From the NCBI RefSeq assembly GCF_900113695.1, contig NZ_FOQH01000010.1, positions 186,001 through 250,000 on the forward strand: 64,000 nucleotides of DNA. Direction: 5' to 3'. Shown here piece after piece: positions 8,685 to 17,936 of this stretch (positions are counted from its first letter, which is position 1; every line of letters begins with the position of its first letter). Source of the stretch: Albimonas pacifica. GTDB lineage: Bacteria > Pseudomonadota > Alphaproteobacteria > Rhodobacterales > Rhodobacteraceae. Below the pieces are notes generated by a model. It did not search any database, was not told where the DNA came from, and saw nothing but the letters and a program-made list of their open reading frames with translations. The translations under genes were made by a program, and so were the position numbers.

Positions 8685-9983
8685 ATGATCGCCAGGCTTT
8701 TCAGGATCGCGCTCGCGCTCGTCGCGCTGCTGGTCGTCGTCGCGGCGGCGCTGGGCGTCGTCTTCCTCGAGACGGCGCCCCTGGTCGCGCGCGCGGCGCC
8801 CCCCACGGCGCAGGACGTGACCGAGGCGCGGCGCTTCGTGCGCGGCGTGCGCGGGGCGATCCAGGCCGATGCGGACGGGGGCTTCGCGACCACCGAATCC
8901 GAGCTCGACAGCGTGGTCCGGCTGGGCGCGCGCTTCGTGCCGGGCTTCCGGGGCGAGGTGGCGATCGGCGAGGGGCGGGTGACCGGCGCGGCCTCGATCC
9001 CGGTTCCCGGCGCGGGGGAGCGGCTGTGGCTGAACCTGCGCGCCGCCGCGCCCGCCTTCGAGGGCCGCTTCCGACTGTCGAGCGTCGAGGTCGGCGGCGT
9101 GCCCCTGCCCCCCGGCCCGACGCTGGAGGCGGGCCGGATCGGGGCCAACCTGCTGTTCGGCGACCGGCTGGGCGACACGGTGCTGGACGCGGCGCAGGCG
9201 ATGCGGATCGAGGGGGACGCGGCGGTCTTCGACCTGGCCATCGACCAGCTCGGCCAGAACGGGGTGATGCGCGGCCTCTTCGGCGCCCTGCGGGGCGAGG
9301 AGATGCCCGTCGCCGCCGAGGTCGACCGCTACCACCGCCTGCTGCGCGAGGCGATGGAGGCGGGGGCGCTGCCGCTGGAGGGCAGCTACCTGCCCTACCT
9401 GGTCTTCACCCTGAAGGCCGCGCAGGAGGGGGCGCGCGAGCACGGGCCGGCCAATGCCTACACCGCCGCCTTCTTCGCCCTGGCGCGGACCTGCGGGGCG
9501 AAGGACTTCGCGATGGTGGTGGGCAGCCTGATGGGCGGCGACGCGCCCGCGCCGGAGCCGCGGGCGTGGACCGCGCGCTGCGACGCGCTGACCTTCAACG
9601 GCCGCATCGACAGCCGCCGGCACTTCACCACCGCCGCCGCCATCCAGGCGGCGAGCAACCGGGGCTTCGCCGTCTCGGTGGGGGAGTTCAAGGAGCTTTA
9701 CGACACGGTCAAGGCGGGCGGGTTCGACTTCACCGACATCGCCGCCAACAACTCCGGCATCCGGCTGTCGAACACCTTCATGGCCGCCCCGCTGGAGGCC
9801 TGGCCGGAGCTGATCGCGCGGATCGAGGCGGAGGGCGACGTGATCGTATCGTTCGAGGGCGTGCCCCGGATCCTGTCGGGCGAGGCGTTCCGGGCCCGCT
9901 ACGGCGAGATCGACAGCCCCGCCTACCGCGCCGAGCTGGCGCGGATCGAGGCCCGCATCGACGCGCTGCCGCTGCACCGCTGA
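8685..9983 (+). CDS. Membrane-anchored protein of unknown function
   Basis: 432 residues. A single N-terminal hydrophobic segment (about residues 5-28, ALALVALLVVVAAALGVVF) acts as a signal anchor; the rest appears extracytoplasmic. A beta-rich region (about 60-145) is followed by a helical domain with YLPYLVFTLKAAQEGAREHGPANAYTAAFFALARTCG and a C-terminal FNGRIDSRRHFTTAAAIQAASNRGFAVSVGEFKEL segment, which looks like a conserved domain that I cannot name. The ATG lies 21 bp after a weak purine stretch. It is transcribed alone and ends at a strong hairpin shared with yebC. Confidence 0.75.
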   Translation: MIARLFRIALALVALLVVVAAALGVVFLETAPLVARAAPPTAQDVTEARRFVRGVRGAIQADADGGFATTESELDSVVRLGARFVPGFRGEVAIGEGRVTGAASIPVPGAGERLWLNLRAAAPAFEGRFRLSSVEVGGVPLPPGPTLEAGRIGANLLFGDRLGDTVLDAAQAMRIEGDAAVFDLAIDQLGQNGVMRGLFGALRGEEMPVAAEVDRYHRLLREAMEAGALPLEGSYLPYLVFTLKAAQEGAREHGPANAYTAAFFALARTCGAKDFAMVVGSLMGGDAPAPEPRAWTARCDALTFNGRIDSRRHFTTAAAIQAASNRGFAVSVGEFKELYDTVKAGGFDFTDIAANNSGIRLSNTFMAAPLEAWPELIARIEAEGDVIVSFEGVPRILSGEAFRARYGEIDSPAYRAELARIEARIDALPLHR

Positions 9984-9997
9984 GGGGCGCAGACGCG

Positions 9998-10026
9998 AAA
10001 GCCCCGGGCGCGGGGCCCGGGGCTTT
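9998..10026. terminator. Bidirectional intrinsic terminator
   Basis: A perfect 11-bp stem (9998-10008 with 10016-10026), AAAGCCCCGGG / CCCGGGGCTTT with a 7-nt loop, sits between convergent genes. The A/T ends of the stem provide a short U-run in both directions. Confidence 0.8.
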
Positions 10027-10050
10027 CGTCGACGGCGTCGCGGGCGCGGC

Positions 10051-10797
10051 TCAGCCGGCGAGCGCGGCCATCACCTCGTCGGACATCTCGAAGTTGGCGG
10101 TGACGTTCTGCACGTCGTCGTCGTCTTCCAGCGCGTTGATCAGACGCAGCACCTTCTCGGCCGCCTCCTGGTCGAGGTCGTTGGTGATGTTCGGCTTCCA
10201 GACGAGCTTGGCGGTCTCCGCCTCGCCCAGGGAGTCCTCCAGCGCGGTCGAGACCTCGTTGAGGTCCTCGGCGGCGCACCAGATCACGTGGGTCTCCTCG
10301 TCGGATTCCACGTCCTCGGCGCCGGCCTCGATGGCGGCCTCCATCACCGTGTCGGCGTCGCCGACGGAGGCGGCGTAGATCACCTGGCCCTTGCGGTCGA
10401 ACATGAACTGGACCGAGCCGGTCTCGCCCAGGTTGCCGCCGTGCTTGGAGAACAGCGAGCGCACGTTGGAGGCGGTGCGGTTGCGGTTGTCGCTCAGCGC
10501 CTCGACGATCACGGCGACGCCGCCGGGGGCGTAGCCCTCGTAGCGGATCTCCTCATAGGTCTCGGCGTCGCCGCCGGAGGCCTTGTTGATCGCGCGGGTG
10601 ATCACGTCCTTGGGGACCGACTGGGACTTCGCCTCCCGCACCGCGAGGCGCAGGCGGGGGTTCTTGTCGGGGTCCGGGTCGCCCATCTTCGCCGCCACGG
10701 TGATTTCCTTGGCGAGCTTGGAGAAGAGCTTGGAGCGCGCCGCGTCCTGGCGCCCCTTGCGGTGCTGGATGTTGGCCCATTTGGAATGGCCGGCCAT
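10051..10797 (-). CDS. yebC: YebC/PmpR family regulator
   Basis: A 248-residue YebC-family protein, known as a DNA-binding regulator in some species and, more recently in the literature, linked to translation of proline-rich stretches. Diagnostic segments are the N-terminal [18 protein letters not shown], then [18 protein letters not shown], the [23 protein letters not shown] block (about residues 88-112), and a very acidic C-terminus (EDDDDVQNV). GAGAGG precedes the ATG. In many bacteria it lies beside ruvC; here it does not. The proline-rich coding style of this genome fits a translation role, but that is only inference. Confidence 0.95.
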   Translation of the reverse strand: MAGHSKWANIQHRKGRQDAARSKLFSKLAKEITVAAKMGDPDPDKNPRLRLAVREAKSQSVPKDVITRAINKASGGDAETYEEIRYEGYAPGGVAVIVEALSDNRNRTASNVRSLFSKHGGNLGETGSVQFMFDRKGQVIYAASVGDADTVMEAAIEAGAEDVESDEETHVIWCAAEDLNEVSTALEDSLGEAETAKLVWKPNITNDLDQEAAEKVLRLINALEDDDDVQNVTANFEMSDEVMAALAG

Positions 10798-10991
10798 GAC
10801 GAGCCTCTCGCGCGGTTTTCCGATGTCCCGATGGGCCGCCGTCTTAGGCGAAGGCGCCGTCGGGGGCAAGGCGCGCCGAGCGGGGGACGCCGCGGCCGGC
10901 GCCGATTGCGGGCCCCGCCGTCCCTCCCCCCGTCCCCTCCGTCGCGCCCGGTCCGCGGGACGGACGCCCGGGCGCGGCGCGACGCCGGGCC

Positions 10992-11300
10992 TCAGGCGAG
11001 GAACAGGGCGAGCAGGAAGGCGGGCGCGAGGAAGATGAGGCCGGTGCGCAGGCGCCGCTCGCGCGCGGCGGCGGCGGTCAGCGCGGGGTCGGGGGGCAGC
11101 GCCTCGCCCTGGCCCAGCGCCTTCTGCAGCTCGGAGGCGATGGCCATGCGGGCGGGCTTGCGCGCGGCGCGCATCCGCAGGTCCTCGGCGAAGGCGGGGT
11201 GGGCGCGCTCGATGCGCAGGACCATGGCGCGCACGGTCCAGCCCCAGGCGGTCAGGGCCGCGAGCAGGGCGAGACCGAAGAGCGCGATCAGCGTCGACAT
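10992..11300 (-). CDS. Small membrane protein downstream of the SLC13 transporter
   Basis: 102 residues with a hydrophobic N-terminal helix (about residues 4-24), a charged middle helix ([20 protein letters not shown]) and a C-terminal hydrophobic helix (about 86-101), so two membrane spans with a cytoplasmic or periplasmic loop. It starts 7 bp after the stop of the SLC13-type gene on the same strand, so the two are almost certainly co-transcribed. It may be an accessory subunit, but I do not recognise a family. Confidence 0.7.
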   Translation of the reverse strand: MSTLIALFGLALLAALTAWGWTVRAMVLRIERAHPAFAEDLRMRAARKPARMAIASELQKALGQGEALPPDPALTAAAARERRLRTGLIFLAPAFLLALFLA

Positions 11301-11307
11301 GCGCCCC

Positions 11308-13083
11308 TCACAGCGGCCAGATCAGGGGAATCAGCAGGCAGGCGACGACGCCGACCAGAAGGTTCAGCCCGAGGCCGATCTTCACGAAGTCGGTGAACTT
11401 GTAGCCGCCCGGCCCGTAGACCAGCGTGTTGGTCTGGTAGCCGATGGGGGTGGCGAAGCTGGCCGAGGCTGCGATCATCACCGCCACCACGAAGGGGCGC
11501 GGGTCGACGCCGAGCGTATGCGCCAGCGTGATCGCGATCGGCGTCATCACCACCGCCACGGCGTTGTTCGACACCAGCTCGGTCAGCGCCGAGCAGATCA
11601 GGAACAGGAGCCACAGCGCCACCTGCGGGTTCACCTGCATCAGCGCGGGGGCGATGGCGTCGACCACCAGGCGCACGGCGCCCGAGCTCTCCAGCGCCGC
11701 GCCGATGCCGAGCATGGCGAAGATCAGGGCCAGCAGGCGGCCCTCGACCGACTGGAACGCCTCGTCGGCGTCGATGCAGCGGGTGAAGAGGACCACGGCG
11801 ACGCCGATGACGGCGGCGGCGACGATGGGCACGATCTCGACGGCCGAGAGGATCACCACCGCGGCCAGCACCGAGATCACGATCCAGGCGCGGTCGCGGC
11901 GGTAGGGGCGTTCGGTGGGCGTGGCGATGTCCACCAGGCGCACGTCCTCGGCGAGGCGCTTGATGTCGTCGGGGTCGCCCTCCAGCAGCAGGGTGTCGCC
12001 GATGCGCACGAAGATGTCGTCGAGCTGGCGGCCCAGGTTCTGGGAGCGGCGGTGCACCGCCAGCGGGTAGACGCCGTAGCGGCGGCGCAGGCGCAGCTCG
12101 CCCAGGCGGCGGCCGACGAGGCGGCAGTCGGGGCCGATCAGCGCCTCGACGGTGACGGTCTTCTTCTCGGAGATCCGGTCGACCATGTGCAGGGCGCGCG
12201 TCTCGCGCAGGCCCAGGAGCTCGTTGACGCCGGTGCGCAGGACCACGCGGTCGCCCTCCTGCAGCACCACGCCGGCCATGTTGCGGCGGAGCGATTCGTC
12301 GCCGCGCAGCACGTCGATGACCCGCATCCCCTGGCGGCGGAAGAGGTCGACCTTGAGCACCTCCTGCCCGATGACGGGGGAGCCGGGGGGGACCGCGACC
12401 TCGGTCATGAAGGACAGGCGCTTGCGCTCGCCCAGGAAGTCGGTGATCGCCTGGCGCTCGGGCAGCAGGCGGGGGGCGGCGATGCGCAGGTAGAGGACGC
12501 CGGCGAGCGCCACGGCGATGCCCAGCGGCGTGACCTCGAACATCGAGAAGGGCTCCATCCCCGCCTGGCGGGCGACGCCGTCGACCAGCAGGTTGGTGGA
12601 GGTGCCGATCAGGGTGCACAGGCCCCCCAGGATCGCGAGGTAGCTCAGCGGGATCAGCAGGCGCGAGCCGGTGGTGCCGACCTTCTGGGCGAGGCGGATG
12701 GCGATGGGGATCAGCACCACCACGACGGGCGTGTTGTTCATGAAGGCCGAGGCGGTCAGCGTGAACAGCGCGAAGGCGGCGAGCGTGGCGGCGGGGCGCG
12801 TCTCGGCCCAGACCAGGGCGAGGCGGGTGAAGGCGTCGAGCGCGCCGGTGCGCACCAGGGCGCCGGAGAGGATGAACATCGCTCCGATGGTGATCGGGGC
12901 GGCGTTGGAGAAGGCCCCCAGCATCACCTCCGGCTCCAGCACACGGGTCGCCATCAGCACGGCGACGCCGCCGATGGCCACGACCTCGGGCGAGAAGCGC
13001 TCGAGGCAGAACAGCGTGAACATGCCGATGAGCACCGCGAGGGTGATCAGGGCCGGTCCATGAGCGAGCAGGAAGTCGATCAA
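11308..13083 (-). CDS. SLC13/DASS-like permease with two TrkA-C (RCK_C) domains
   Basis: A 591-residue inner-membrane transporter of the SLC13 / CitT superfamily, which typically moves anions such as dicarboxylates or sulfate, usually with sodium. Two membrane halves flank a cytoplasmic insert of about 200 residues (about 200-400) holding two TrkA-C-like domains (VIGQEVLKVDLFRRQGMRVIDV; LVGRRLGELRLRRRYGVYPL). Signature loops are SAFMNNTPVV in the first half and ELVSNNAVAVVMTPIAI in the second. I place the start at TTG 13083, which follows CGGAG at 10 nt and leads straight into a membrane helix. The frame stays open upstream as proline/arginine-rich sequence, with an ATG at 13545 but no ribosome-binding site. 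Substrate unknown. Confidence 0.85.
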   Translation of the reverse strand: MIDFLLAHGPALITLAVLIGMFTLFCLERFSPEVVAIGGVAVLMATRVLEPEVMLGAFSNAAPITIGAMFILSGALVRTGALDAFTRLALVWAETRPAATLAAFALFTLTASAFMNNTPVVVVLIPIAIRLAQKVGTTGSRLLIPLSYLAILGGLCTLIGTSTNLLVDGVARQAGMEPFSMFEVTPLGIAVALAGVLYLRIAAPRLLPERQAITDFLGERKRLSFMTEVAVPPGSPVIGQEVLKVDLFRRQGMRVIDVLRGDESLRRNMAGVVLQEGDRVVLRTGVNELLGLRETRALHMVDRISEKKTVTVEALIGPDCRLVGRRLGELRLRRRYGVYPLAVHRRSQNLGRQLDDIFVRIGDTLLLEGDPDDIKRLAEDVRLVDIATPTERPYRRDRAWIVISVLAAVVILSAVEIVPIVAAAVIGVAVVLFTRCIDADEAFQSVEGRLLALIFAMLGIGAALESSGAVRLVVDAIAPALMQVNPQVALWLLFLICSALTELVSNNAVAVVMTPIAITLAHTLGVDPRPFVVAVMIAASASFATPIGYQTNTLVYGPGGYKFTDFVKIGLGLNLLVGVVACLLIPLIWPL

Positions 13084-13964
13084 CGCGGGCGGGCTCCGGG
13101 GGCGGACGGCTGCGGAAGGGGCGGGCGGGCGGCGGAGGTCGGGGCGGAGGTGCGGGCGGGGGTCTTGCGGGCGCGGCGCGTGGGGTCGGCGGAGGGTCGG
13201 AAGGCGGCGGTCGGGGCGGCTTGCGGACGACGGGCGGGCGGCGGATCGCGGCGGCAGGTCGGGTCGGATCGGCGGGCGGCGGACATGAGGCGGGCGGCGG
13301 TTCGGGCGGGACGGTCGGCTGCGGGCGGGGTCGGGCGCGGAGACGGTCGGTCGGGTCTGGGCCGGCGGGCGCCCTCGGCGGCGCCTGGGCGGCGGCCGGC
13401 TGGGGCGCGGGGCGGTCTGGCTCGGCTGGCGGTCGGCGGGCGCTCCGTTCGTGGTCGGTCGGGTCGGCGGCTCCTCGGGCGCCGGCGCGGGGCCGGCCGG
13501 GTCGAGGAATACGCCGGCCTGCACCGGGGTTCTAGAGGCGCGCATCGCCGCGGCCCGTCGTTCAGAATGACGGGTTTGCCTCGGCGAGGCCAGCGTTTCC
13601 CGGGGCCGGGGGCCCGCGGCGACGCCGCGGGCGCGCCGCGTCTCCCCCGCGCCCGGGGCGGGCGTCGGACCCGCGGCGCGGGACCGGCGGGGCGCGTCGG
13701 GGCGGGCCGGGACCCGGGGCGGAGCTCCGGGCGGGAGGGCGGGGCCGGGGCCCCGACGCCGGCCGGGGGCGCCCGGCCGCAGGGTCGGGGCGGCGCCGGC
13801 CGCAGGCGCCGCCGCGGCGGGCCGGGCAGGGCCCGGGGCGTCCGGCGCGCCCTCGCGGCCGGCGGCGGTCGCCCCGGGCGGGCCGGCAGCCGCGCGCCGC
13901 GGGCGGAGGCGCCCGGCCGGGCGCGCGGGTCGACGCGGCGCCTCCGCCGCCCGCCGCCGGCGCT
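13084..13964. other. 881-bp GC-extreme intergenic region
   Basis: No convincing gene. The plus strand is a low-complexity G-rich run of short GGCGG/GGGCGG-type units from about 13090 to 13540, then mixed GC sequence to 13960. A short hairpin CCCGTC-N9-GACGGG lies at 13554-13574 in a locally less GC-rich patch. In the frame of the SLC13 gene this region translates without stops into Pro/Arg-rich sequence, so an N-terminal extension cannot be excluded. Confidence 0.5.
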
Positions 13965-15128
13965 TCAGTCCAGCAGCATCGCCCGTGCGGCCGCGGCGTG
14001 GATCCGCGCGGCGGCCAGCATGTCGGCGACCGCCACGCTCTCGTCCAGCGCGCCGGAGGCTCCCAGCGCCCCCGGACCCAGCGTCGCCGTCTCCAGCCCG
14101 AAGGCCGGGGCCAGCACGCAGGCGTCGGTGAAATAGCGCGCCCCGCGCGGGGCCAGCGGCCGGCCGCGCTCGGCCTGCGCCGCGGCCAGAACGGCCGCGG
14201 CCAGCGGCGCGTCGGCCGGGCTCTCGACCCCGGGCTTGAAATCCAGCCGCTCGACCGTGAAGCCGGGACCGAGGCGGGCGCGGATCGCCGCCTCCAGCGC
14301 CGGCGCGTCCGCCGCGGGGGGCAGGCGCAGGTCGAGCTCCGCCGTGCAGCGGTCGGCGGCGAGGTTGATCGCCGTCCCGCCCGCGATCCGCCCCACGCTC
14401 AGCGTGGCCCCGCCGAGCAGCGGATGCGTCTGCGCCGGCAGCAGCGCCGGCAGGCCGGGCAGGGCCTCGAGCATCGCCGCGATCGCGTTCGCGCCGCCCT
14501 CGGCGTCGCCCGCGGGCCCGCCCGAGCCGTGCCCCGCCCGCCCCCGCGCCGTGACCCGCAGCCACAGCGCCGCCGTGGTCGCCGTCACCAGGTCCAGCGA
14601 GGTCGGCTCGGCCACCAGCAGCCCCGCCGCGCCGTCGAGCGCCCGCCGCTCGACCAGCCGCCGGGCGCCGAGGCAGTTCGAGCTCTCGCCCCCCGTCGCC
14701 GCCAGCACCAGGTCGCCGCGCAGGCGCGGGCCGCGCCCGGCCTCGCCGTCGCGCGCCGCGCGGGCGAGGTCGGTCAGGGCCGAGACCAGCGCCGCCAGCC
14801 CCGCCTTCATGTCCGCCGTGCCGCGCCCGTGCACGCGGGCCCCGTCGTCGTGGCCCGAGTACGGATCGCGCGCCCAGTCCCCCTCGCCCGGCGGCAGCGT
14901 GTCCATGTGGGCGGAGAAGACCAGGCCGGGGCGCGAGCCGTCGCCGCGAAGACGCACGAGCAGGTTGAAGCGGCCGGGGGCGAATTCCTCGATCTCGGGC
15001 GCGAAGCCCAGGGCGCGCAGCTCGGCGGCGAGCACGGCGCAGACCCGGGTCTCGTCGCCCGGGGGATCCGGGCTCTCGGCCCGCACCAGGGCGGAGAGCA
15101 GGCGGACGGTCTGGTCGCGGTCGAGCAT
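13965..15128 (-). CDS. M20-family (ArgE/DapE-like) amidohydrolase with one metal site missing
   Basis: A 387-residue M20 peptidase/deacetylase-like protein; the family removes acyl or amino-acid groups using a two-zinc centre. Visible family residues are SAHMD (His74, Asp76), the bridging aspartate in [10 protein letters not shown] (Asp106), a general-base glutamate (Glu148 in [11 protein letters not shown]) and the metal ligand Glu174 in VAEPT. The usual second Glu of the EE pair is Ser149. The C-terminal metal His of the GPG-x5-H motif is Gly359 ([13 protein letters not shown]). Both missing residues belong to the same zinc site by family knowledge. GAAAGGG precedes the ATG. It is flanked by long intergenic DNA, so substrate context is absent. 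Confidence 0.85.
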   Translation of the reverse strand: MLDRDQTVRLLSALVRAESPDPPGDETRVCAVLAAELRALGFAPEIEEFAPGRFNLLVRLRGDGSRPGLVFSAHMDTLPPGEGDWARDPYSGHDDGARVHGRGTADMKAGLAALVSALTDLARAARDGEAGRGPRLRGDLVLAATGGESSNCLGARRLVERRALDGAAGLLVAEPTSLDLVTATTAALWLRVTARGRAGHGSGGPAGDAEGGANAIAAMLEALPGLPALLPAQTHPLLGGATLSVGRIAGGTAINLAADRCTAELDLRLPPAADAPALEAAIRARLGPGFTVERLDFKPGVESPADAPLAAAVLAAAQAERGRPLAPRGARYFTDACVLAPAFGLETATLGPGALGASGALDESVAVADMLAAARIHAAAARAMLLD

Positions 15129-15632
15129 GCGGGCCCTTTCGATGCAGTCGCCCCGGCGTCGCCCCGCGCCCCAGGCTCGCCCGGTCCCGGTTCCGAGCCC
15201 GAGGAGGAGGGGCAGGGCGCAGGCGCAGACGCGCGGCGGGCGTCCCGGCGGCCGGCCCGGCGCCGGGCCCCGGAAGGCGGAGCCCCCGGTCCGGGCAGGG
15301 GACCGGGGGCATGCTCGCCCGGGGGGGCGAGGCCGGCAAGCGGGCTTGCGGCGGCCCGCCTGCGACCCCCGGTCCCGGCGCTGCACCGCGGGGATCGGGG
15401 ATTCCGTGGCCGCCCGGGGAGACGGACCGGCCCCTGCGCCGCGCCGCCGCCCGCGGGCGGGGCGCGGGGAGGGCGGGCCCTCGGCGCCCCCGGGGGGAGC
15501 GCAGAGGACCGCCGGCCCAGCCCGCAAGCGGCGAGCGTGGAGCGCCGCCGCGCCGCCGCTGCCGGGCGGGCTGCGCGGACAGAGGCCGGCCCACCGCGCA
15601 GCGGCGCTCGGCGCGGCGCCCGGGGGCGGCGG
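15129..15632. other. 504-bp intergenic region with strong hairpins
   Basis: No gene seen. It contains a perfect 11-bp stem (15282-15292 with 15300-15310, GCCCCCGGTCC / GGACCGGGGGC) and another GC palindrome around 15251-15272. Both the M20 gene on the left and the usp gene on the right are on the minus strand, so the region should contain the M20 promoter and the usp transcript end. Confidence 0.45.
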
Positions 15633-16469
15633 TCAGTGGGCCATCAGGACGGGGACGTCGAGCTCGGCGAGGATCCGGCGGGTGACGCCGCCCAGGATCT
15701 CCTCGGCGAGGCGCGAATGCTCGTAGGCGCCCATCACCAGCAGGCCCGAGCGCTGCTCGGCCAGCGCCGCGCGCAGGGCGGCGGCGACGCCGCCCGGGCC
15801 GCGCTCGGCCCGGCGCAGGTCGGCCTGGATGCCGTGGCGGGCGAGATGGGCGACGACGTCGCGGCCCTCGCTCCCGCGGGCGGCGTCGGGATCGCCGACG
15901 GTGACCACCGAGACATGGGCCTGCGTCTCCAGGATCGCCATCGCGTCCGAGAGCGCCCGCGCCGCCGCCTTGCCGCCGTCCCAGGCGAGGATGGCGCGGT
16001 CGGCCAGCCGCTCGATCCGGCAGCCGGGCGGCACGATCAGCACCGGGCGCCCGCAGCGCAGCGCCAGGAGGTCGGGATGCGGCGCGAGGTGAAGACTGTC
16101 GCCGTCCGCCTCGTCGCGGCCGACCACCACGATGTCGTAGACGCGCGCGGCCTCGATCAGGCCCGCGTCGGGCTCGCCCGCGATCTCGACGTAATGGGTC
16201 TTGCCGGGGCGGTCGCGCTCCAGCTCGCGGGTCAGCTCATGGAAGGCGGCGGCGATGGCGGCGCGGCGCTCGCGCTCGGCCGCAAGCAGGGGGTCGGCGG
16301 CGCCGGAGGGGATCCAGGGACCCAGCGCGGCGGCGGCGCGGCTGGTCCCGTGGACCAGCATCCCGGTCAGGTGGGCGTCGTGCCTGCGCGCCATCAGGGC
16401 GGCGAGGCGCAGGGCGTCCTCGGCGCCCGGCAGGCCGGTCCAGCAGACGAGAATGTTCTTGATCGCCAT
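15633..16469 (-). CDS. Universal stress protein, tandem UspA domains
   Basis: 278 residues made of two Usp folds. The first (about 1-140) starts [24 protein letters not shown] and ends with VVVGR and a RPVLIVPPG strand. The second (about 147-278) starts [19 protein letters not shown] and ends [26 protein letters not shown] plus VPVLMAH. The ATP-binding-type GxxGHSR motif is only partly kept (MGAYEHSR), as in many tandem Usps. The ATG has GGGGAGA upstream. It is divergent from rpsD. A candidate FNR/CRP-type site lies about 170 bp upstream, fitting known oxygen-dependent control of usp genes. Confidence 0.9.
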   Translation of the reverse strand: MAIKNILVCWTGLPGAEDALRLAALMARRHDAHLTGMLVHGTSRAAAALGPWIPSGAADPLLAAERERRAAIAAAFHELTRELERDRPGKTHYVEIAGEPDAGLIEAARVYDIVVVGRDEADGDSLHLAPHPDLLALRCGRPVLIVPPGCRIERLADRAILAWDGGKAAARALSDAMAILETQAHVSVVTVGDPDAARGSEGRDVVAHLARHGIQADLRRAERGPGGVAAALRAALAEQRSGLLVMGAYEHSRLAEEILGGVTRRILAELDVPVLMAH

Positions 16470-16638
16470 GGGGCGTCTCCCCTCGATAGGCGCGCCCCCG
16501 CCCGGGAGCGGGCGAGGCCGCGGCCGGCCGGGCGGCCCGACGGGGCCGGCCCGGGGGCCGCGATCGCGGGACCGGCGGACGGGCGCCCTCCGGTCGTCGG
16601 CGCCGGGCGGAGGATCGGCGAGTCGGCCGCGCGCCGCC

Positions 16639-16652
16639 TTGATCCAGGTCAG
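16639..16652. promoter_or_regulatory. Candidate FNR-type half-palindrome
   Basis: TTGATCCAGGTCAG resembles the FNR consensus TTGAT-N4-ATCAA with one perfect half and one half matching at 3 of 5 positions. It lies in the usp-rpsD divergent region (16470-16856). Assignment to usp is inference. Confidence 0.35.
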
Positions 16653-16691
16653 GCGCGGGCGGGATCCGCAGGCGCGCGGGCGCGGCGGCGG

Positions 16692-16719
16692 TTGACTCGC
16701 GGCGCTCCGGGCGTAAAAG
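16692..16719 (+). promoter_or_regulatory. Candidate sigma-70 promoter of rpsD
   Basis: TTGACT (16692-16697) and TAAAAG (16714-16719) are separated by 16 bp and lie about 140 bp before the rpsD start. Matches to consensus are 5/6 and 4/6, and the AT-rich hexamers stand out in very GC-rich surroundings. Confidence 0.5.
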
Positions 16720-16856
16720 GCGCGGGTCCGGCGCGACCCCGCCCGGACCGCCGCCCGAGGTCCGTCCTGTCCGCAGGCCGGCCTGTCGGCCCTCTCCCCG
16801 GGGAGAGGCGCAGAGGAGGGCGCGCGATTGCGAGACCTGTCAGAGGAGCGACTGCG

Positions 16857-17477
16857 ATGACCAAGCGCACGTCCGCGAAATACAAGATCGACCGCCGCAT
16901 GGGCGAGAACATCTGGGGCCGTCCCAAGTCCCCGGTGAACCGCCGCGAGTACGGCCCCGGCCAGCACGGCCAGCGCCGCAAGGGCAAGCTCTCGGACTTC
17001 GGCGTGCAGCTGCGCGCCAAGCAGAAGCTGAAGGGCTACTACGGCGACATCACCGAGAAGCAGTTCCGTCGCATCTACGCCGAGGCCGAGCGTCTGCGCG
17101 GCGACACCGGCGATCTGCTGATCGGCCTGCTGGAGCGGCGCCTGGACGCGGTGGTCTACCGCGCCAAGTTCGTGCCGACGATCTTCGCCGCCCGCCAGTT
17201 CGTGAACCACGGCCACGTGACCGTGAACGGGCGCCGCGTGAACATCCCCTCCTACCGCGTGAAGGAGGGCGACGTGGTCGCGGTCAAGGAGAAGTCCCGC
17301 CAGCTCGAGCTGGTGATGGCCGCCGCCGAGAGCTCGGAGCGCGACGTGCCCGACTACCTCGAGGTCGATCACTCGAAGATGACCGCCTCCTTCGTGCGCA
17401 CCCCGTCGCTGGGCGACGTGCCCTACCCGGTGCAGATGGAGCCGAACCTGGTCGTCGAGTTCTACGCGAAGAACTGA
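16857..17477 (+). CDS. rpsD: 30S ribosomal protein S4
   Basis: S4 binds 16S rRNA early in assembly of the small subunit. The 206-residue protein has the alphaproteobacterial form: [20 protein letters not shown], then [21 protein letters not shown] and the S4 RNA-binding domain [46 protein letters not shown] (about residues 95-145). It lacks the N-terminal zinc-binding cysteines found in some S4 proteins. AGAGGAG precedes the ATG. It is monocistronic, with its own promoter and a clear terminator. Confidence 0.98.
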   Translation: MTKRTSAKYKIDRRMGENIWGRPKSPVNRREYGPGQHGQRRKGKLSDFGVQLRAKQKLKGYYGDITEKQFRRIYAEAERLRGDTGDLLIGLLERRLDAVVYRAKFVPTIFAARQFVNHGHVTVNGRRVNIPSYRVKEGDVVAVKEKSRQLELVMAAAESSERDVPDYLEVDHSKMTASFVRTPSLGDVPYPVQMEPNLVVEFYAKN

Positions 17478-17505
17478 TCTTCGCCGAACCGGATCGGAAG
17501 ACTGC

Positions 17506-17530
17506 AAGGGCCGCGCATCGCGCGGCCCTT
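17506..17530 (+). terminator. Intrinsic terminator of rpsD
   Basis: Stem AAGGGCCGCG (17506-17515) pairs with CGCGGCCCTT (17521-17530) around a 5-nt loop, followed by a T. It lies 29 bp after the stop codon. Confidence 0.8.
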
Positions 17531-17607
17531 TCGCGTTCGCGGGCGGGAGGCGCCGCGTCGGGCGGGGCGCCGGCGGGGGCCGTTCGGCTCGCGGCGCATG
17601 GCGGGCG

Positions 17608-17926
17608 GGGGCGCCTGGGGCGGGCCTCGCGAGGCGGGGCTCGCTCGGCCATGCGCGCGCCTTGCGCGCGGCGGGCGGGCGCCCGCGGGGGCCGCTTCTG
17701 GACTCACCCGAGAACAGGGCCGCGCCTGTCCTCCGGATCCGTCCGTCGCTGACGATGCCTGAGCGACTCGCCCGCCCCGGTCAAGGACAAGCCCGGCTGC
17801 GCCGGGTCGCTTCGCGATCCTTGACCGGAGCGGGCGAGCCGCTCTTACGGCATCAGCGACGGACGGCTCCGGAGAACAGGCGCTCCCGGCAGGGCTCGGG
17901 GCCGGCCGGGGGCGCCTGGGGCGGGC
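17608..17926. repeat. 19-bp direct repeats flanking palindrome copy 1
   Basis: The same 19-bp sequence (GGGGGCGCCTGGGGCGGGC) is present at 17608-17626 and 17908-17926, exactly 300 bp apart in the same orientation, with the long nested palindrome between them. It may be a duplication made on insertion or part of the element ends. Confidence 0.65.
17699..17905. repeat. Long nested palindromic repeat, family A, copy 1
   Basis: The core is 17723-17882. From outside to inside, the arms pair as CGCCTGT.../...ACAGGCG, GTCCGTCGCTGA / TCAGCGACGGAC, GAGCGACTCGCCCG / CGGGCGAGCCGCTC, and GGTCAAGGA / TCCTTGACC. The apical hairpin is CCCGG / CCGGG (17792-17806). Related copies are at 23683-23990 and 32085-32390. 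It lies between convergent rpsD and exoD. No open reading frame of its own. Confidence 0.9.
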
Positions 17927-17936
17927 GTCGGGAGGG

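Noticed and set aside
13221-13535. Plus-strand 104-codon frame in the long intergenic region
   Set aside because: The product is Gly/Arg/Ala low complexity without a ribosome-binding site.
10288-14136. Very long plus-strand open frame opposite yebC, the SLC13 gene and the M20 gene
   Set aside because: It is the antisense of well-supported genes; the product is His/Asp/Gln/Gly-rich low complexity, a common artefact of high-GC codon bias.
17699-17905. Palindrome considered as an insertion sequence or tRNA gene
   Set aside because: No transposase frame, no cloverleaf or anticodon arm, and the structure is one nested stem repeated at three loci.
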